From Legionella birminghamensis (GTDB lineage Bacteria > Pseudomonadota > Gammaproteobacteria > Legionellales > Legionellaceae): DNA of 64,000 bases. Shown here one piece after another: positions 31,134 to 39,899 of this stretch. The stretch spans positions 2,976,001 through 3,040,000 of the forward strand of contig NZ_UGNW01000001.1 in assembly GCF_900452515.1 (NCBI RefSeq), given 5' to 3'. Position numbers and translations under genes: made by a program. The stretch's first letter is position 1; each line of letters begins with the position of its first letter. The notes under the pieces are model-generated. The model was not told the origin of the DNA, made no database searches, and saw only the letters and a list, made by a program, of their open reading frames with translations.

Positions 31134-31279
31134 AATCTACTCTCCATATTACTGGTTATTCAATCCTTTGAGTTTTATCGTTTATTTCTATTTATTTTCG
31201 ACCTTTTTGGTCACTGGCAAAGCCCTTTTTGGTAATTTTCGGTAATTTATTATTTATTTCTGTTTATTGATGATTATTT

Positions 31280-31431
31280 TCGTTACTAATCGTTATATAA
31301 CGAACAATTACGAATAATTACCAAAATATGGTTCCAAAATAAATTTCAAAATGCAGGGCAAGATAGGTGAAGTTAGCTAACCTGCAAGCAGGTGACCTAA
31401 TTCACTTAGCTTATTCGCACCTGCGGTGCTC
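31280..31431 (-). other. oriT of the mobilizable element
   Basis: 31353-31372 is, on the minus strand, identical over 20 bases to the ICE nic core. The flanking hairpin is ACCTGC-TT-GCAGGT instead of CCAGC-TT-GCTGG: stem bases changed on both sides while pairing is kept. A second hairpin GCACC-GCA-GGTGC (31418-31430) matches ACC-GAA-GGT of the ICE. AATTAC-type motifs at 31290-31325 parallel those beside the ICE oriT. Confidence 0.88.
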
Positions 31432-31477
31432 AATGTATAAAACATAAAATCCTCCCAAAAAGTGCCCAAATAATTAA

Positions 31478-33244
31478 CTATTCAGCATCCAGTACTTTAT
31501 TAGAGAAGACGTACAACCGTGGCGTACCTACCCCTTTGATTCTTGGCTTGTGGGAGGCCTTACCATCATTGGTTGGAATCAACCAACCGCACTCTAATAA
31601 TATTTTGGTTACTGTGCGTTGATCAAAGCCCTGACAAAGCTCATTTTTATAAACTTCAGTCAATACCATAAAGCGGCGAAAACCTTGATCATCGGTTTTA
31701 TAAAAGCCTGCTCGATTAATTACTTTCTCATTATTAGGAGCGTTAGCGTTATCAAAACGGCTGGCACCATGTAGCTCAAAGAATGCCCTTACCTGCGCTT
31801 TAATGGCACGGTCTTCTCGATTACCCTTATCACCAAAAGCAAGCAACCATGCTTTAAAGCATTTCTTTGCCGCGGCGTAGGATTCACCTTTCTGCCAACC
31901 AGTCAGATTAAATTGAGTAGCAAGCTCACCGGCCGCGCCCACCAAAGCAAAACGTCTGGCAACTCGGATGACTTGACCGGTTACATCCGAATCAATAACT
32001 GTATCGACAAACTGCTGAATCCCTTGGTTAAGCAACCGAGCAAGAACATCTTGGTTTGTGACCACTTGATGCAGCCATGCATCTCCCACTGCTCCATAAT
32101 ACTTGCTTGAATAGTTCTTAAGCGTTAGCGCAAGGCTAGCTGGGCTTAGTTGTTGATGTAAGGTTTCAAATAGTCCCATGCCGCAACCAGCGTCAGCTTC
32201 AATATCCGCTAAACGAATTTCTTGCCCTGCATTACAACGCTGGCCAATTCGTGCCATTAAGGTAGCAAGAGACTCCTCACCTGCAGATAGAAATATCAAA
32301 GCCCACTTATTCGCTGCTTTGAGCGTACCTAACTTTGAAGCTCTATTTTTACCTTGGCCATTTGCAAGCAGATAAGCAGCTTCACCCGCCTCTCGAGGAT
32401 CGAGCTGACTGAGCTCATCAAGAATCAATAAGCCATCGTTATGCATTGCTGCCAATCCTTCTAAGCCATTAGCAGTGGCACGCCATAAGCGTATATATGA
32501 ATTAGGTTTACCCCATACCGATGCAGCCACATTCAGTGCTGTGCTTTTGCCAGAAGATGAAGCACCCCGAAAATGAAAACCACCAGAGTCTTCACCAGCA
32601 AGTCGTGCAATGGTTGGAGCAAAGGCACTGGCAATAGCAAACACCAGTCTTGAATTACCTATGGCAAGCTTGGCTATATAGTTTTTCCATTCTTCAGCAC
32701 TCCCTAATGTTGATAGTGATGATTCAATTGCATTGGTATTTTGAAAAACGATTTTTTCTTCCGATTGGCCAATAGCATGCTTAGGTGTAACAAATACTTT
32801 GTTATGCCAACCTAGCTTATCTACACAACGTGCTCGCGCTTCTACAGGAAAGACTTGCACATAAGATGCTAATAAATCCCGTGCATGATGACCTGGCGAA
32901 ATGGTTAAACCTAATCTAACTAACTCACGCCGTACATCTGAGGCATCCCCTTGTAATAAAGCTAGTGGCATTGCCCATTGGTGTGTTATACCATCATCAT
33001 CTTGCCATTCTAATAAGCGACCCCATTCACCATTATGCGCATCACGCGTTTTTGCAGTTACGTATAGTGGCGAGCAGATCCACCGTGGTGCAAGTTCATT
33101 GCCATCTTTATCTATACCCAAATAAAATACACCCTTATTGTTTATATGAAACTTGCCACCGGCATAGTCACAGTAGGTTATTTGCGATTGATGGTCTGCT
33201 TGTTTGACTTTTGCATCAAAGGCTATGATTTGATTGTTGCTCAT
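31478..33244 (-). CDS. DUF927 helicase-like replication protein
   Basis: 588 residues from ATG 33244, chosen because GGAG stands 7 nt before it. DUF927 is a superfamily III-type helicase family common in P4-like satellites. Walker A FRGASSSGKSTAL (about 245) and Walker B GLLILDELSQLDP (about 285) are seen, then FLSAGEESL. It likely helps the excised element replicate. It lies just inside oriT and next to the AlpA-like gene. Confidence 0.88.
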   Translation of the reverse strand: MSNNQIIAFDAKVKQADHQSQITYCDYAGGKFHINNKGVFYLGIDKDGNELAPRWICSPLYVTAKTRDAHNGEWGRLLEWQDDDGITHQWAMPLALLQGDASDVRRELVRLGLTISPGHHARDLLASYVQVFPVEARARCVDKLGWHNKVFVTPKHAIGQSEEKIVFQNTNAIESSLSTLGSAEEWKNYIAKLAIGNSRLVFAIASAFAPTIARLAGEDSGGFHFRGASSSGKSTALNVAASVWGKPNSYIRLWRATANGLEGLAAMHNDGLLILDELSQLDPREAGEAAYLLANGQGKNRASKLGTLKAANKWALIFLSAGEESLATLMARIGQRCNAGQEIRLADIEADAGCGMGLFETLHQQLSPASLALTLKNYSSKYYGAVGDAWLHQVVTNQDVLARLLNQGIQQFVDTVIDSDVTGQVIRVARRFALVGAAGELATQFNLTGWQKGESYAAAKKCFKAWLLAFGDKGNREDRAIKAQVRAFFELHGASRFDNANAPNNEKVINRAGFYKTDDQGFRRFMVLTEVYKNELCQGFDQRTVTKILLECGWLIPTNDGKASHKPRIKGVGTPRLYVFSNKVLDAE

Positions 33245-33323
33245 AATATTCTCCAACATATGCTTGCAAAGACGACACAAGGCAACCTTTGCTGATATTT
33301 AATTCCAGACAAGTTGATGTGTG

Positions 33324-33578
33324 CTATGAATAGCTTTGTTGACTTGTTGAGCTATAAATTTTCTGTTGAATATATTCGAGTACATCGCTTTTGCGATATA
33401 GAACTTTACGACCAATTTTGATGTAGGGGACACCGCCACCAGCCCAACGATTACGTTCAAGCAAGTGAGTAGAACAACTAAGAACTGCGGCAATGGTTTG
33501 TTGATTGAAAAGAGCTGATTGGGGGGCTAACTCAAATTCATTTAATAGGTGTAACCGAGTTGTTTTTGGTGAAGACAT
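33324..33578 (-). CDS. AlpA/MerR-like DNA-binding regulator
   Basis: 84 residues from ATG 33578, which has GGAGG 6 nt upstream; the earlier frame start at 33602 lacks one. C-terminal winged helix (VLSCSTHLLERNRWAGGG, then YIKIGRKVLYRKSDVLEYI) is the HTH_17/AlpA type, used by satellites as excisionase or activator. Upstream partner of the DUF927 gene. Confidence 0.85.
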   Translation of the reverse strand: MSSPKTTRLHLLNEFELAPQSALFNQQTIAAVLSCSTHLLERNRWAGGGVPYIKIGRKVLYRKSDVLEYIQQKIYSSTSQQSYS

Positions 33579-33872
33579 GAATACCTCCGTTTCATAATAC
33601 ATTCAGCATAGAGCTGACTTTTTAATGTATTTTTCATTATGCAATCCTTTGATTAATATTATTTAACAAACACAGCACACTGTATTAAACAGTTGAGCGA
33701 TGCTTGCGACTCTTTCCTGCCCATTACGAATGGTTAGCAGGTCTGGCTTTAACTTCAAGCTCGACCAGAGTATTGCTGGTTTGCTAAAACTCTGTCAAGC
33801 AAAAAAGCTCGAATTAAAAGAGGTGTTATCAAACGAGATTGATTGATACTGAAAATCTCTTTAAAAATGAAG

Positions 33873-33961
33873 GTGTCCCATACGTCCCATGGTTGAAAAA
33901 TAAGATGGGGACGTGTCTAACCCAGTAATGACGAGGATGTCCCACTTGTCCCCTTTGTGCC
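33873..33961. repeat. GTCCC-rich repeat, copy A
   Basis: About 90 bp of GTCCCA/GGGGAC motifs, related to 34661-34750 (direct) and 30624-30712 (inverted). Copies A and B flank the acetyltransferase gene. Could be helicase-loading iterons for the DUF927 protein or mobile-repeat footprints. The rest of 33603-34015 shows no gene. Confidence 0.5.
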
Positions 33962-34015
33962 TCACATTTTTCTATTTTTGAATAAATAGTGGATACAACT
34001 TACTAATGCAAGATA

Positions 34016-34516
34016 CTATTTATTTTGCATTTTATAAAACTTACACTCAACGCCATGCCCAAAACCAGTTTTGTAATACTCCATGCCGCTTTTTTCCATC
34101 ACGCGATGAGAGGCTTTATGATTTAATGGGGCAAAGGCAAGAATATAATCTTTGTTAATATTATTTTTGCTCCATGATAGCAAGGCATTTAATACTTCCG
34201 AGGCATATCCTTTTCCCCATAATTTTTTAACTATTAGATACCCAACTTCAACCTCACCTGTATCCAAAGGGCCAAATCCACAACGGCCTAAAAACTCACC
34301 ACTTTTCTTATCTAATATAACAAATCCAGGAAGTCCTTTTGTTTTATAAAAAGATATAAACTCTTTAAGCCGCTCTGCAGTTTGTTCCCTATTTTGAGTA
34401 CCATCTGGAAAAAACTTCCTAACTTCAGGATCTGAGTTTAACTCAGCAATATTATCTAAATCAGAAAGTTTTATCTGTCTGAGCAAAGTCCTCTCAGTTT
34501 CAATTTTTAGAATCAT
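34016..34516 (-). CDS. GNAT acetyltransferase, RimJ/RimL type
   Basis: 166 residues; begins with the RimJ/L pattern ILKIETERTLLRQIKLSDLDNI and has the acetyl-CoA loop VKKLWGKGYASEVLNALL (about 92-109) and a late NHKASHRVMEKSGMEYY. Substrate unknown. It is flanked by the two direct GTCCC-rich repeats, which hints at insertion as a unit. Confidence 0.85.
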   Translation of the reverse strand: MILKIETERTLLRQIKLSDLDNIAELNSDPEVRKFFPDGTQNREQTAERLKEFISFYKTKGLPGFVILDKKSGEFLGRCGFGPLDTGEVEVGYLIVKKLWGKGYASEVLNALLSWSKNNINKDYILAFAPLNHKASHRVMEKSGMEYYKTGFGHGVECKFYKMQNK

Positions 34517-34660
34517 GCTGGCATCCGGTTTATCCCTACATTTGTCACGAAGTATAATATAAAACGTGACAGCATTAAATTTAGACTTGTATTAGTAAGT
34601 AATTGGCTAGCTATTCATATTTTTTTTCAGAAAATACCTAATCGCTATAAAATCAACGAA

Positions 34661-34750
34661 TGTCCCCTACGCCCCACACAAGCAAATTAAGTTGGGGACG
34701 GCAATAGCCCAGCAATGACGCGGGTGACCCACTTATCCCCTTCGTCCCAC
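34661..34750. repeat. GTCCC-rich repeat, copy B
   Basis: Direct relative of 33873-33961 with the same internal order: two GTCCC/GCCCC blocks, GGGGACG, CCCAG.AATGACG, then CCCACTT.TCCCC. Identity is moderate by eye. Confidence 0.5.
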
Positions 34751-34790
34751 CTTTTTCATCATTAAAAGCCAAGTGGGTTTTTAATTCTCT

Positions 34791-34830
34791 ATATTCCATT
34801 TTAGACGAGGTTATATTCCATTTTAGACGG
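34791..34830 (+). repeat. Two 20-bp tandem repeats upstream of the Fic gene
   Basis: ATATTCCATTTTAGACGAGG and TTATATTCCATTTTAGACGG stand head to tail. Three related units occur at 59541-59600, upstream of the broken Abi_2 gene. Probably a shared operator-like sequence. Confidence 0.6.
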
Positions 34831-34884
34831 ATGTAACCGTATGTTTAATAATTACTTTTACTATCTTTACAAAAATCATGACAC

Positions 34885-34980
34885 AATAAACTATAATTCC
34901 AACAACCGAATAAACTATAATCTCAACAACATTATATACTATGATTTCCACAACATAATATACTATAATTTCTACATACA
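34885..34980 (+). promoter_or_regulatory. Four 24-bp tandem repeats in the Fic gene promoter
   Basis: Four exact 24-bp periods start at 34885, 34909, 34933 and 34957. Each has ACTATAAT (one ACTATGAT) at the same phase followed by TCNACAA. The array ends 18 nt before the Fic ATG. Each unit also contains a TATAAT-like box. Likely a binding array for a repressor, perhaps the Fic protein's own N-terminal winged helix. Confidence 0.7.
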
Positions 34981-34998
34981 CCTATAAATTGAAATATT

Positions 34999-36510
34999 AT
35001 GAAACCATCAGAAAAACTAGCACAGTCACTAGAAGTTTTACACAATCTACAAAAGCAAGGTAAGTACGCTATCCAATCAAAAGATATAAGCCGTACTCAT
35101 AGAGAACGACTTGTAGAAAATGCATTTTTAGAAGAGGTTGTAAAAGGTTGGTATGTACCGATAAAACCTGATGAACAAAAAGGCGAAAGTACGGCTTGGT
35201 ATGCTTCTTTCTGGAGTTTTTGTGCTTCATATTTAAATGAACGATTTGGTGACGAATGGTGCCTTTCCCCAGAACAATCTTTACTTCTTCATTCAGAAAA
35301 TTGGACTGTGCCTAAACAACTAATGATACGCAGCCCCAACGGAACAAACCGTAATATGGAGTTGCCTCACAACACAGCCTTATTTTCAGTACAATACAAA
35401 ATGCCAGCTGCTCAGGATATAGAGATTAAGCAGGACATGCGAGTGTATTCAATAGTGCCAGCATTGCTCTATTGTTCACCTAAGTTTTTTTCTCAATATC
35501 CTACTGAAGCACGCTCTGTTCTTTCAATGTTTAATAGTGCATCTGATCTTCTGCATTATCTATTAGAGGAAGGACATTCTTGGATAGCAGGAAGAATTTG
35601 CGGTGCGCTTCAAAATATCGGCAAATCTCACGTGGCAGAAGAGATCAAAAAAACCATGGAAAGTGCCGGTTATCAAATACGGGAAGAAGATCCATTTTTA
35701 ACAAATACACCAATAGATTTTTCCGCAACCTATAAGCCAGCATATCGAAGTCGTTTGCAAGTTATGTGGCATGATATGCGCGATATAGTTCGAGAAAACT
35801 TCCCGAGACCTCGTCCTACAACAATTGATATTAAAAGATATCTAGAACAAGTTGACGAAAATTATGTCTCAGACGCTTATCATTCTCTATCTATTGAAGG
35901 TTATCAAGTAAGCCCTGATTTAATTGAAAAAGTTCGTTCTGGACAATGGAATCCTGATGCTACAGAACAAGATCGAAATCACCGTAGTGCATTAGCCGCC
36001 CGTGGCTACTGGCAAGCATTCCAAGCAGTAAAAAAGAGCCTTATGGAAATATTGAATGGAGACAACCCCGGAAAAATAATACAAAAAGAACATGGGGATT
36101 GGTATAGAGAATTATTTCAACCCAGCGTTGCTGTAGGTCTTTTAAAACCAACTGATCTGGCAGGATATAGACGAAGCCCTGTATTTATACGCCAATCAAA
36201 ACATATTCCTCCACGTTGGCAAATTGTTAGTGAACTAATGGAAGAGTTTTTTCAATTAATAATTCAGGAAAAGGAGCCTGCTGTTAGAGTTGTTCTCGGA
36301 CATTTCTTTTTTGTTTATATCCACCCTTATTCGGATGGGAATGGCCGGATAGGTCGGTTCCTGATGAATGTGATGCTAGCGAGTGGCCATTATCCATGGA
36401 CTATTATTCCTGTTGAGAGAAGAAACGAATATATGGAAGCGCTAGAGCAAGCTAGTGTTCATCAGAATATTATTCCTTTTAGTAAGTTTATTGCTAGCTG
36501 TATTAAATGA
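34999..36510 (+). CDS. Fic-domain (AMPylase-type) protein with N-terminal winged helix
   Basis: 503 residues. The N-terminal about 60 residues look like the DNA-binding domain of AbiEi-type antitoxins (SKDISRTHRERLVENAFLEEVVKGWYVP). The Fic core motif HPYSDGNGRIGR (about 443-454) is complete. Upstream, SLSIEG (about 297-302) fits the inhibitory (S/T)xxxE(G/N) helix, making it a self-inhibited class II Fic. Fic enzymes usually transfer AMP to target hydroxyls. Target unknown. Regulated from the 24-bp repeat array. Confidence 0.9.
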   Translation: MKPSEKLAQSLEVLHNLQKQGKYAIQSKDISRTHRERLVENAFLEEVVKGWYVPIKPDEQKGESTAWYASFWSFCASYLNERFGDEWCLSPEQSLLLHSENWTVPKQLMIRSPNGTNRNMELPHNTALFSVQYKMPAAQDIEIKQDMRVYSIVPALLYCSPKFFSQYPTEARSVLSMFNSASDLLHYLLEEGHSWIAGRICGALQNIGKSHVAEEIKKTMESAGYQIREEDPFLTNTPIDFSATYKPAYRSRLQVMWHDMRDIVRENFPRPRPTTIDIKRYLEQVDENYVSDAYHSLSIEGYQVSPDLIEKVRSGQWNPDATEQDRNHRSALAARGYWQAFQAVKKSLMEILNGDNPGKIIQKEHGDWYRELFQPSVAVGLLKPTDLAGYRRSPVFIRQSKHIPPRWQIVSELMEEFFQLIIQEKEPAVRVVLGHFFFVYIHPYSDGNGRIGRFLMNVMLASGHYPWTIIPVERRNEYMEALEQASVHQNIIPFSKFIASCIK

Positions 36511-36577
36511 TAAATTAATTGGCATAAGGATTTAATTCATAGAGCTTTGAGCATAGAGCTCTACCATATTTTAATGT

Positions 36578-36656
36578 CATGTTAAGAAAATCCGAAATAT
36601 TTAACACGTCTATCACCTCATGTTAAAAAAATCGTATTTTGTTAACATGAAACGTG
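36578..36656. repeat. TTAACATG-type repeats downstream of the Fic gene
   Basis: Contains TCATGTTAAGAAAATC and GTTAACATGA, the same set as 56440-56512 upstream of the metallophosphoesterase. Function unknown. Confidence 0.45.
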
Positions 36657-36659
36657 CTT

Positions 36660-36703
36660 AAGTACACAGAAATACTATATTTGTATAGTATTTCTGTGTA
36701 CTT
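36660..36703. terminator. Perfect 20-bp palindrome between convergent genes
   Basis: Arms AAGTACACAGAAATACTATA and its exact complement with a TTTG spacer. It sits between the 3' ends of the Fic (+) and higA (-) genes, so it could terminate both. It lacks a clear T-run, and a close relative at 53805-53848 is not between convergent genes, so another role is possible. Confidence 0.5.
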
Positions 36704-36734
36704 AATTTGCAGATACAATAATTCTCGTAGGTAA

Positions 36735-37166
36735 CTAATCAATAAAAGTTGCAGGGGATACTTTAAACCGCTCGGAAAGTTTTCTTATCTGTGTAACATT
36801 CAATTGACGCTTACCATTTAAAATCTCCGAAACAACTCCCTGACTTCCAATTTCATTTTTCAAATCATTTTGATTTAAATCATGTTGTTCCATTAAGAAT
36901 TTCAAAGCATCAATACCAGTTCCTTCTTCTAAGAACTGATAGTGCTCATCATCATAAACAGAGATCATATGACTTATCACATCTATAAGCCCCATGAGCT
37001 CATGAGATTCATCTTCTCCAACAACATCAAGAAGGTTATCAAGTAAGCTAGATAATTTTTCATAATCATCAGTATTTTGAGGCTCATGAATAACAGGAGA
37101 AATTTTTTTCCAGCATTGAATAGTGTCTTGTATAAAATCATTATGTGCTAAAGCAGTCATATTCAT
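36735..37166 (-). CDS. higA: HigA-type antitoxin
   Basis: 143 residues. The C-terminal Xre-type helix-turn-helix (LNQNDLKNEIGSQGVVSEILNGKR) binds DNA and probably represses the operon; the N-terminal helical part would hold the toxin. It follows higB with a 4-nt overlap; toxin first is the usual hig order. Confidence 0.9.
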   Translation of the reverse strand: MNMTALAHNDFIQDTIQCWKKISPVIHEPQNTDDYEKLSSLLDNLLDVVGEDESHELMGLIDVISHMISVYDDEHYQFLEEGTGIDALKFLMEQHDLNQNDLKNEIGSQGVVSEILNGKRQLNVTQIRKLSERFKVSPATFID

Positions 37167-37450
37167 TTCCTCCAGTCGCCCTTATCATATTCTTTATGGG
37201 TTAAAATGTGGCGAATATATAATTTCTTTCGATTAAAATGGATGCTTGCTATGAGTCTCAGCTTGTTCCCCCCAATATCAAAGACATACAGATCTCCAAC
37301 TTTATCAACACTATTAAAAGATGCTTTTAAATCAGCATAACTTTTGAACTCGTTGTTTTTCACAATTTTATGCCAGCCAAGCAAAGCAGTCGCACATTCA
37401 GGATGCAAGACACTTGCTTCTTCAATTCTTCTTTTTGTTATTATGTGCAT
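37163..37450 (-). CDS. higB: HigB-type mRNA interferase toxin
   Basis: 95 residues of the RelE-like HigB family (MHIITKRRIEEASVLHP, FDIGGNKLRLIASIHFNRKKLYIRHILTHKEYDKG pattern). Such toxins cut mRNA on the ribosome. Probably stabilises the element. Confidence 0.9.
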   Translation of the reverse strand: MHIITKRRIEEASVLHPECATALLGWHKIVKNNEFKSYADLKASFNSVDKVGDLYVFDIGGNKLRLIASIHFNRKKLYIRHILTHKEYDKGDWRK

Positions 37451-37469
37451 AATAATTAATCACCACTAG

Positions 37470-37498
37470 TAAACTTAAGTTTATCTCAAAATGAGATA
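37470..37498. promoter_or_regulatory. higBA operator palindromes
   Basis: A perfect 14-bp palindrome TAAACTTAAGTTTA (37470-37483) and TATCTCA-AAA-TGAGATA (37482-37498) lie within 50 bp of the higB start. They are suited to autorepression by HigA. Confidence 0.6.
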
Positions 37499-37524
37499 TT
37501 TTGCAATTATATGCAAATTTATAG

Positions 37525-38763
37525 TTAAACAAGAGAATGCGTCACCGATTCATTCATATGCTTAAGCAAAAAATTAGTAACCTGTTGCATTGGCTTACGC
37601 AACCGCTCAACATCTTTCATGATATATCCTGCCGTAACATCATTATTCATTTTATGGTTAAGCAAACGCTTTAAAGCATAAGCAGGTAAATCAAGGCTAT
37701 CTGCGATAGTCGCAAAAGTTCTTCTCAGATCATGCAAAGTAAATGGAACACCTGATAATTCCACCACCCTATTCACCGCCTTTTTAGGCTCATAGATATA
37801 ACCCGTTTTACTTTCAGCTGGGAAAACAAATTCACTGGTTTTATTCCGGCTTCTGCGTTCCATCAACTCATAAACAAAGTCAGACATAGGCAAGGTGTGG
37901 ATTTCGTGGTTTTTGGTATCTTGCAGAGTGATGGTTTTGGATTTGAGATCAATATCTTCCCAGCGCAAAGAGGCTGCTTCCATTTTTCGCATGCCAGTGA
38001 ATAGGAGTAATAAAAAATAATCATGCCACAGTAAAGCGTTGCGATAGTTATCGGTTTCCACCAATATAATAACCGCTTTATACCAGTCTGCTAATTGATG
38101 CGGTTTGATAACCGTTTGTTTTCGATCCACTCGATACCATGCCCGGGTATGCGATAGGTATTTGACTGGGTTAATAGTAATAATTGGATGGCCGTTACCG
38201 TCTTGATATTCATACATGGCGTAATTAAAAATGGCTCTTAATACTCTCATGGCATTATTAGCTCGTGCTTTACTGTTTGCCTGGCCATGCTTAGTGTGGC
38301 GTTTGGCAATCATCTCGCGGGTGATATTCACTAGAGGTTTATCAAGCCAGTCAGGTACGACTTCATGCAACACACATTGATAATCGTTTAAGGTACGTGG
38401 CTTTAAATCCTTTCTTGCTTTGAGGTAATCATTCAACACCTGCTGTAAAGTCATGGCATGAACTTTCTTGGTTTTCTTTTCGGCAATGGGATCATCACCT
38501 TTGGCCACACTCCCCAAAAGACTCTTGGCTTGCTTTCTAGCTTCCTCAACCGTCAAGTTGCCGTATTTGCCTAAAGTGACTCTTTTTACCTTACCATTGA
38601 TTCTCGTTTCAACGATAAAACTTTTAACACCACCTGAAGTAATTCTTAAAGCAAAACCTTTTAAGTCATGATCACGATAAAAAGTTTGGGTTTTATCTGG
38701 AATATGTTCGAGTTTATCAACGATGGTTTTGGTTAATTTAACACCCTTTTCAGCTTCCGCCAT
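37525..38763 (-). CDS. int: Tyrosine integrase (P4/DUF4102 type) of the mobilizable element
   Basis: 412 residues from ATG 38763 (GAGG upstream). The N-terminal DUF4102 arm domain (YRDHDLKGFALRITSGGVKSF) is followed by the catalytic core: Arg in FTGMRKMEAASLRW, HDLRRTFATI, LLNHK and Tyr in TAGYI. P4-type integrases target tRNA 3' ends, consistent with the att copy 160 bp upstream. Confidence 0.93.
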   Translation of the reverse strand: MAEAEKGVKLTKTIVDKLEHIPDKTQTFYRDHDLKGFALRITSGGVKSFIVETRINGKVKRVTLGKYGNLTVEEARKQAKSLLGSVAKGDDPIAEKKTKKVHAMTLQQVLNDYLKARKDLKPRTLNDYQCVLHEVVPDWLDKPLVNITREMIAKRHTKHGQANSKARANNAMRVLRAIFNYAMYEYQDGNGHPIITINPVKYLSHTRAWYRVDRKQTVIKPHQLADWYKAVIILVETDNYRNALLWHDYFLLLLFTGMRKMEAASLRWEDIDLKSKTITLQDTKNHEIHTLPMSDFVYELMERRSRNKTSEFVFPAESKTGYIYEPKKAVNRVVELSGVPFTLHDLRRTFATIADSLDLPAYALKRLLNHKMNNDVTAGYIMKDVERLRKPMQQVTNFLLKHMNESVTHSLV

Positions 38764-38782
38764 AATACACCTCAAAAATTCC

Positions 38783-38802
38783 ATGTAGACGCCATGTAGA
38801 CA
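38783..38802. repeat. Arm-type repeat beside the integrase gene
   Basis: ATGTAGACGCCATGTAGACA, two GTAGAC half units, matching 26500-26519 at the other end of the element in 19 of 20 positions. A likely integrase arm-binding site. Confidence 0.5.
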
Positions 38803-38922
38803 CTTTATTTAAAACTAAATAAATTCCAATATGGCAAATTATGGCTTATAAACGTTGATTTTAAAAGGATTTTGATAGAATTTAAAATTTAGTAAAAGTG
38901 CTTAAAACCCGTATTTTACAGA

Positions 38923-38967
38923 CTCATAATCCGTTGGTCCTAGGTTCAAGTCCTAGTGGGCCCACCA
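38923..38967 (+). repeat. att site 2 (tRNA 3' half)
   Basis: The same 45 bases as att sites 1, 3 and 4, from the anticodon loop CTCATAA to CCACCA. It separates the integrase of the mobilizable element from the ICE remnant. The 120-bp leader seen before the other three copies is missing here. Confidence 0.88.
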
Positions 38968-39059
38968 ATTAAAGCCAGTAAAATCAACAAGTTGCAATCG
39001 ACTATCCCAACCCCTCAAAAACCATTGTGGGGATTTTGTGGGGCACAGCAGACACAAAC

Positions 39060-39899
39060 TCATAAACTAACTACCTTACGTCCATGAGATGTATCTTTTT
39101 CTTTCCTATTATTTGGATTACGAAGCAACGTGAGAACTACCCCACTTTGTTGCTTTTGGCAAACCTTGTTTCCAGCTTCATATAGATTTTGCAATTCGGC
39201 TGATGAGTAATGCGTTGTAATACGACCTGAACGATGCCCCAGCAAATCTTGCCTGTCTTCAAAACTCACACCGACAGATCTTAATCGCCGACCAAAGGTA
39301 TGTTTTAGATCGTGAACTCGTACAAACTCTAAACCAGCTTTCTTGCGAGCCTCTTTCCAACCTGTATTATTTATACGGGTAACCGGATTACCTTTAAAGG
39401 TAAACACAAACTGCTTATGTTTTCCTCTTTGGTTATCGACTACCGATTTTGCCGTTTGATTACAGACAACCAAGCGCTCTTCACCATTTTTAACCATTTC
39501 AGGCGGTATGATGAACACCATTAAATGTGACAATTGAGGAATCTTAATTTCCCAATCCCATTGTAAGTGGCACACTTCACTCTCTCTGCATCCCGTATTC
39601 ACTGCAAATAGCGCCATTTGCTCCAAATGCGATGGTAACTCAGCAAAAAGCTTATGTTGTTCATCCCAACTTAGCGGATAAGGCTTACGCAAATCATCTT
39701 CTGGCAATAATTTAATTTTAGGTGCATTCAGCAACCAAGTTAGCCCAAATTCATCAATCCACTCGGTTGCAGCCAAATTACAGATGCGACGTACGATTTT
39801 TAGACCATGATTAATCGTTCTTGTTTTAACCTGATCCTGACGCGCAAGCAGCCATTGCCGAAACCAATTCAGGAATGGTGGGTCAAGGCTACTATACAT
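39060..39899 (-). pseudogene. Truncated tyrosine recombinase (second integrase)
   Basis: 279 residues covering the catalytic part: Arg in VNTGCRESEVCHLQW, HDLKHTFGRRLRSVG, LLGHRSG and TTHYSSAE. The N-terminal arm domain is largely missing; the frame runs straight into the trbE remnant at about 39880-39899, so a deletion joined the two. It is a different family from the integrase at 37525 and probably the original ICE integrase, next to its att site. Confidence 0.75.

Noticed and set aside
33299-33493. 64-codon minus frame overlapping the AlpA-like gene
   Set aside because: Out of frame with the gene that has the GGAGG site and winged-helix motif.
34885-34980. CRISPR array
   Set aside because: The 24-bp units are contiguous without spacers and no cas genes lie nearby; better read as an operator array.
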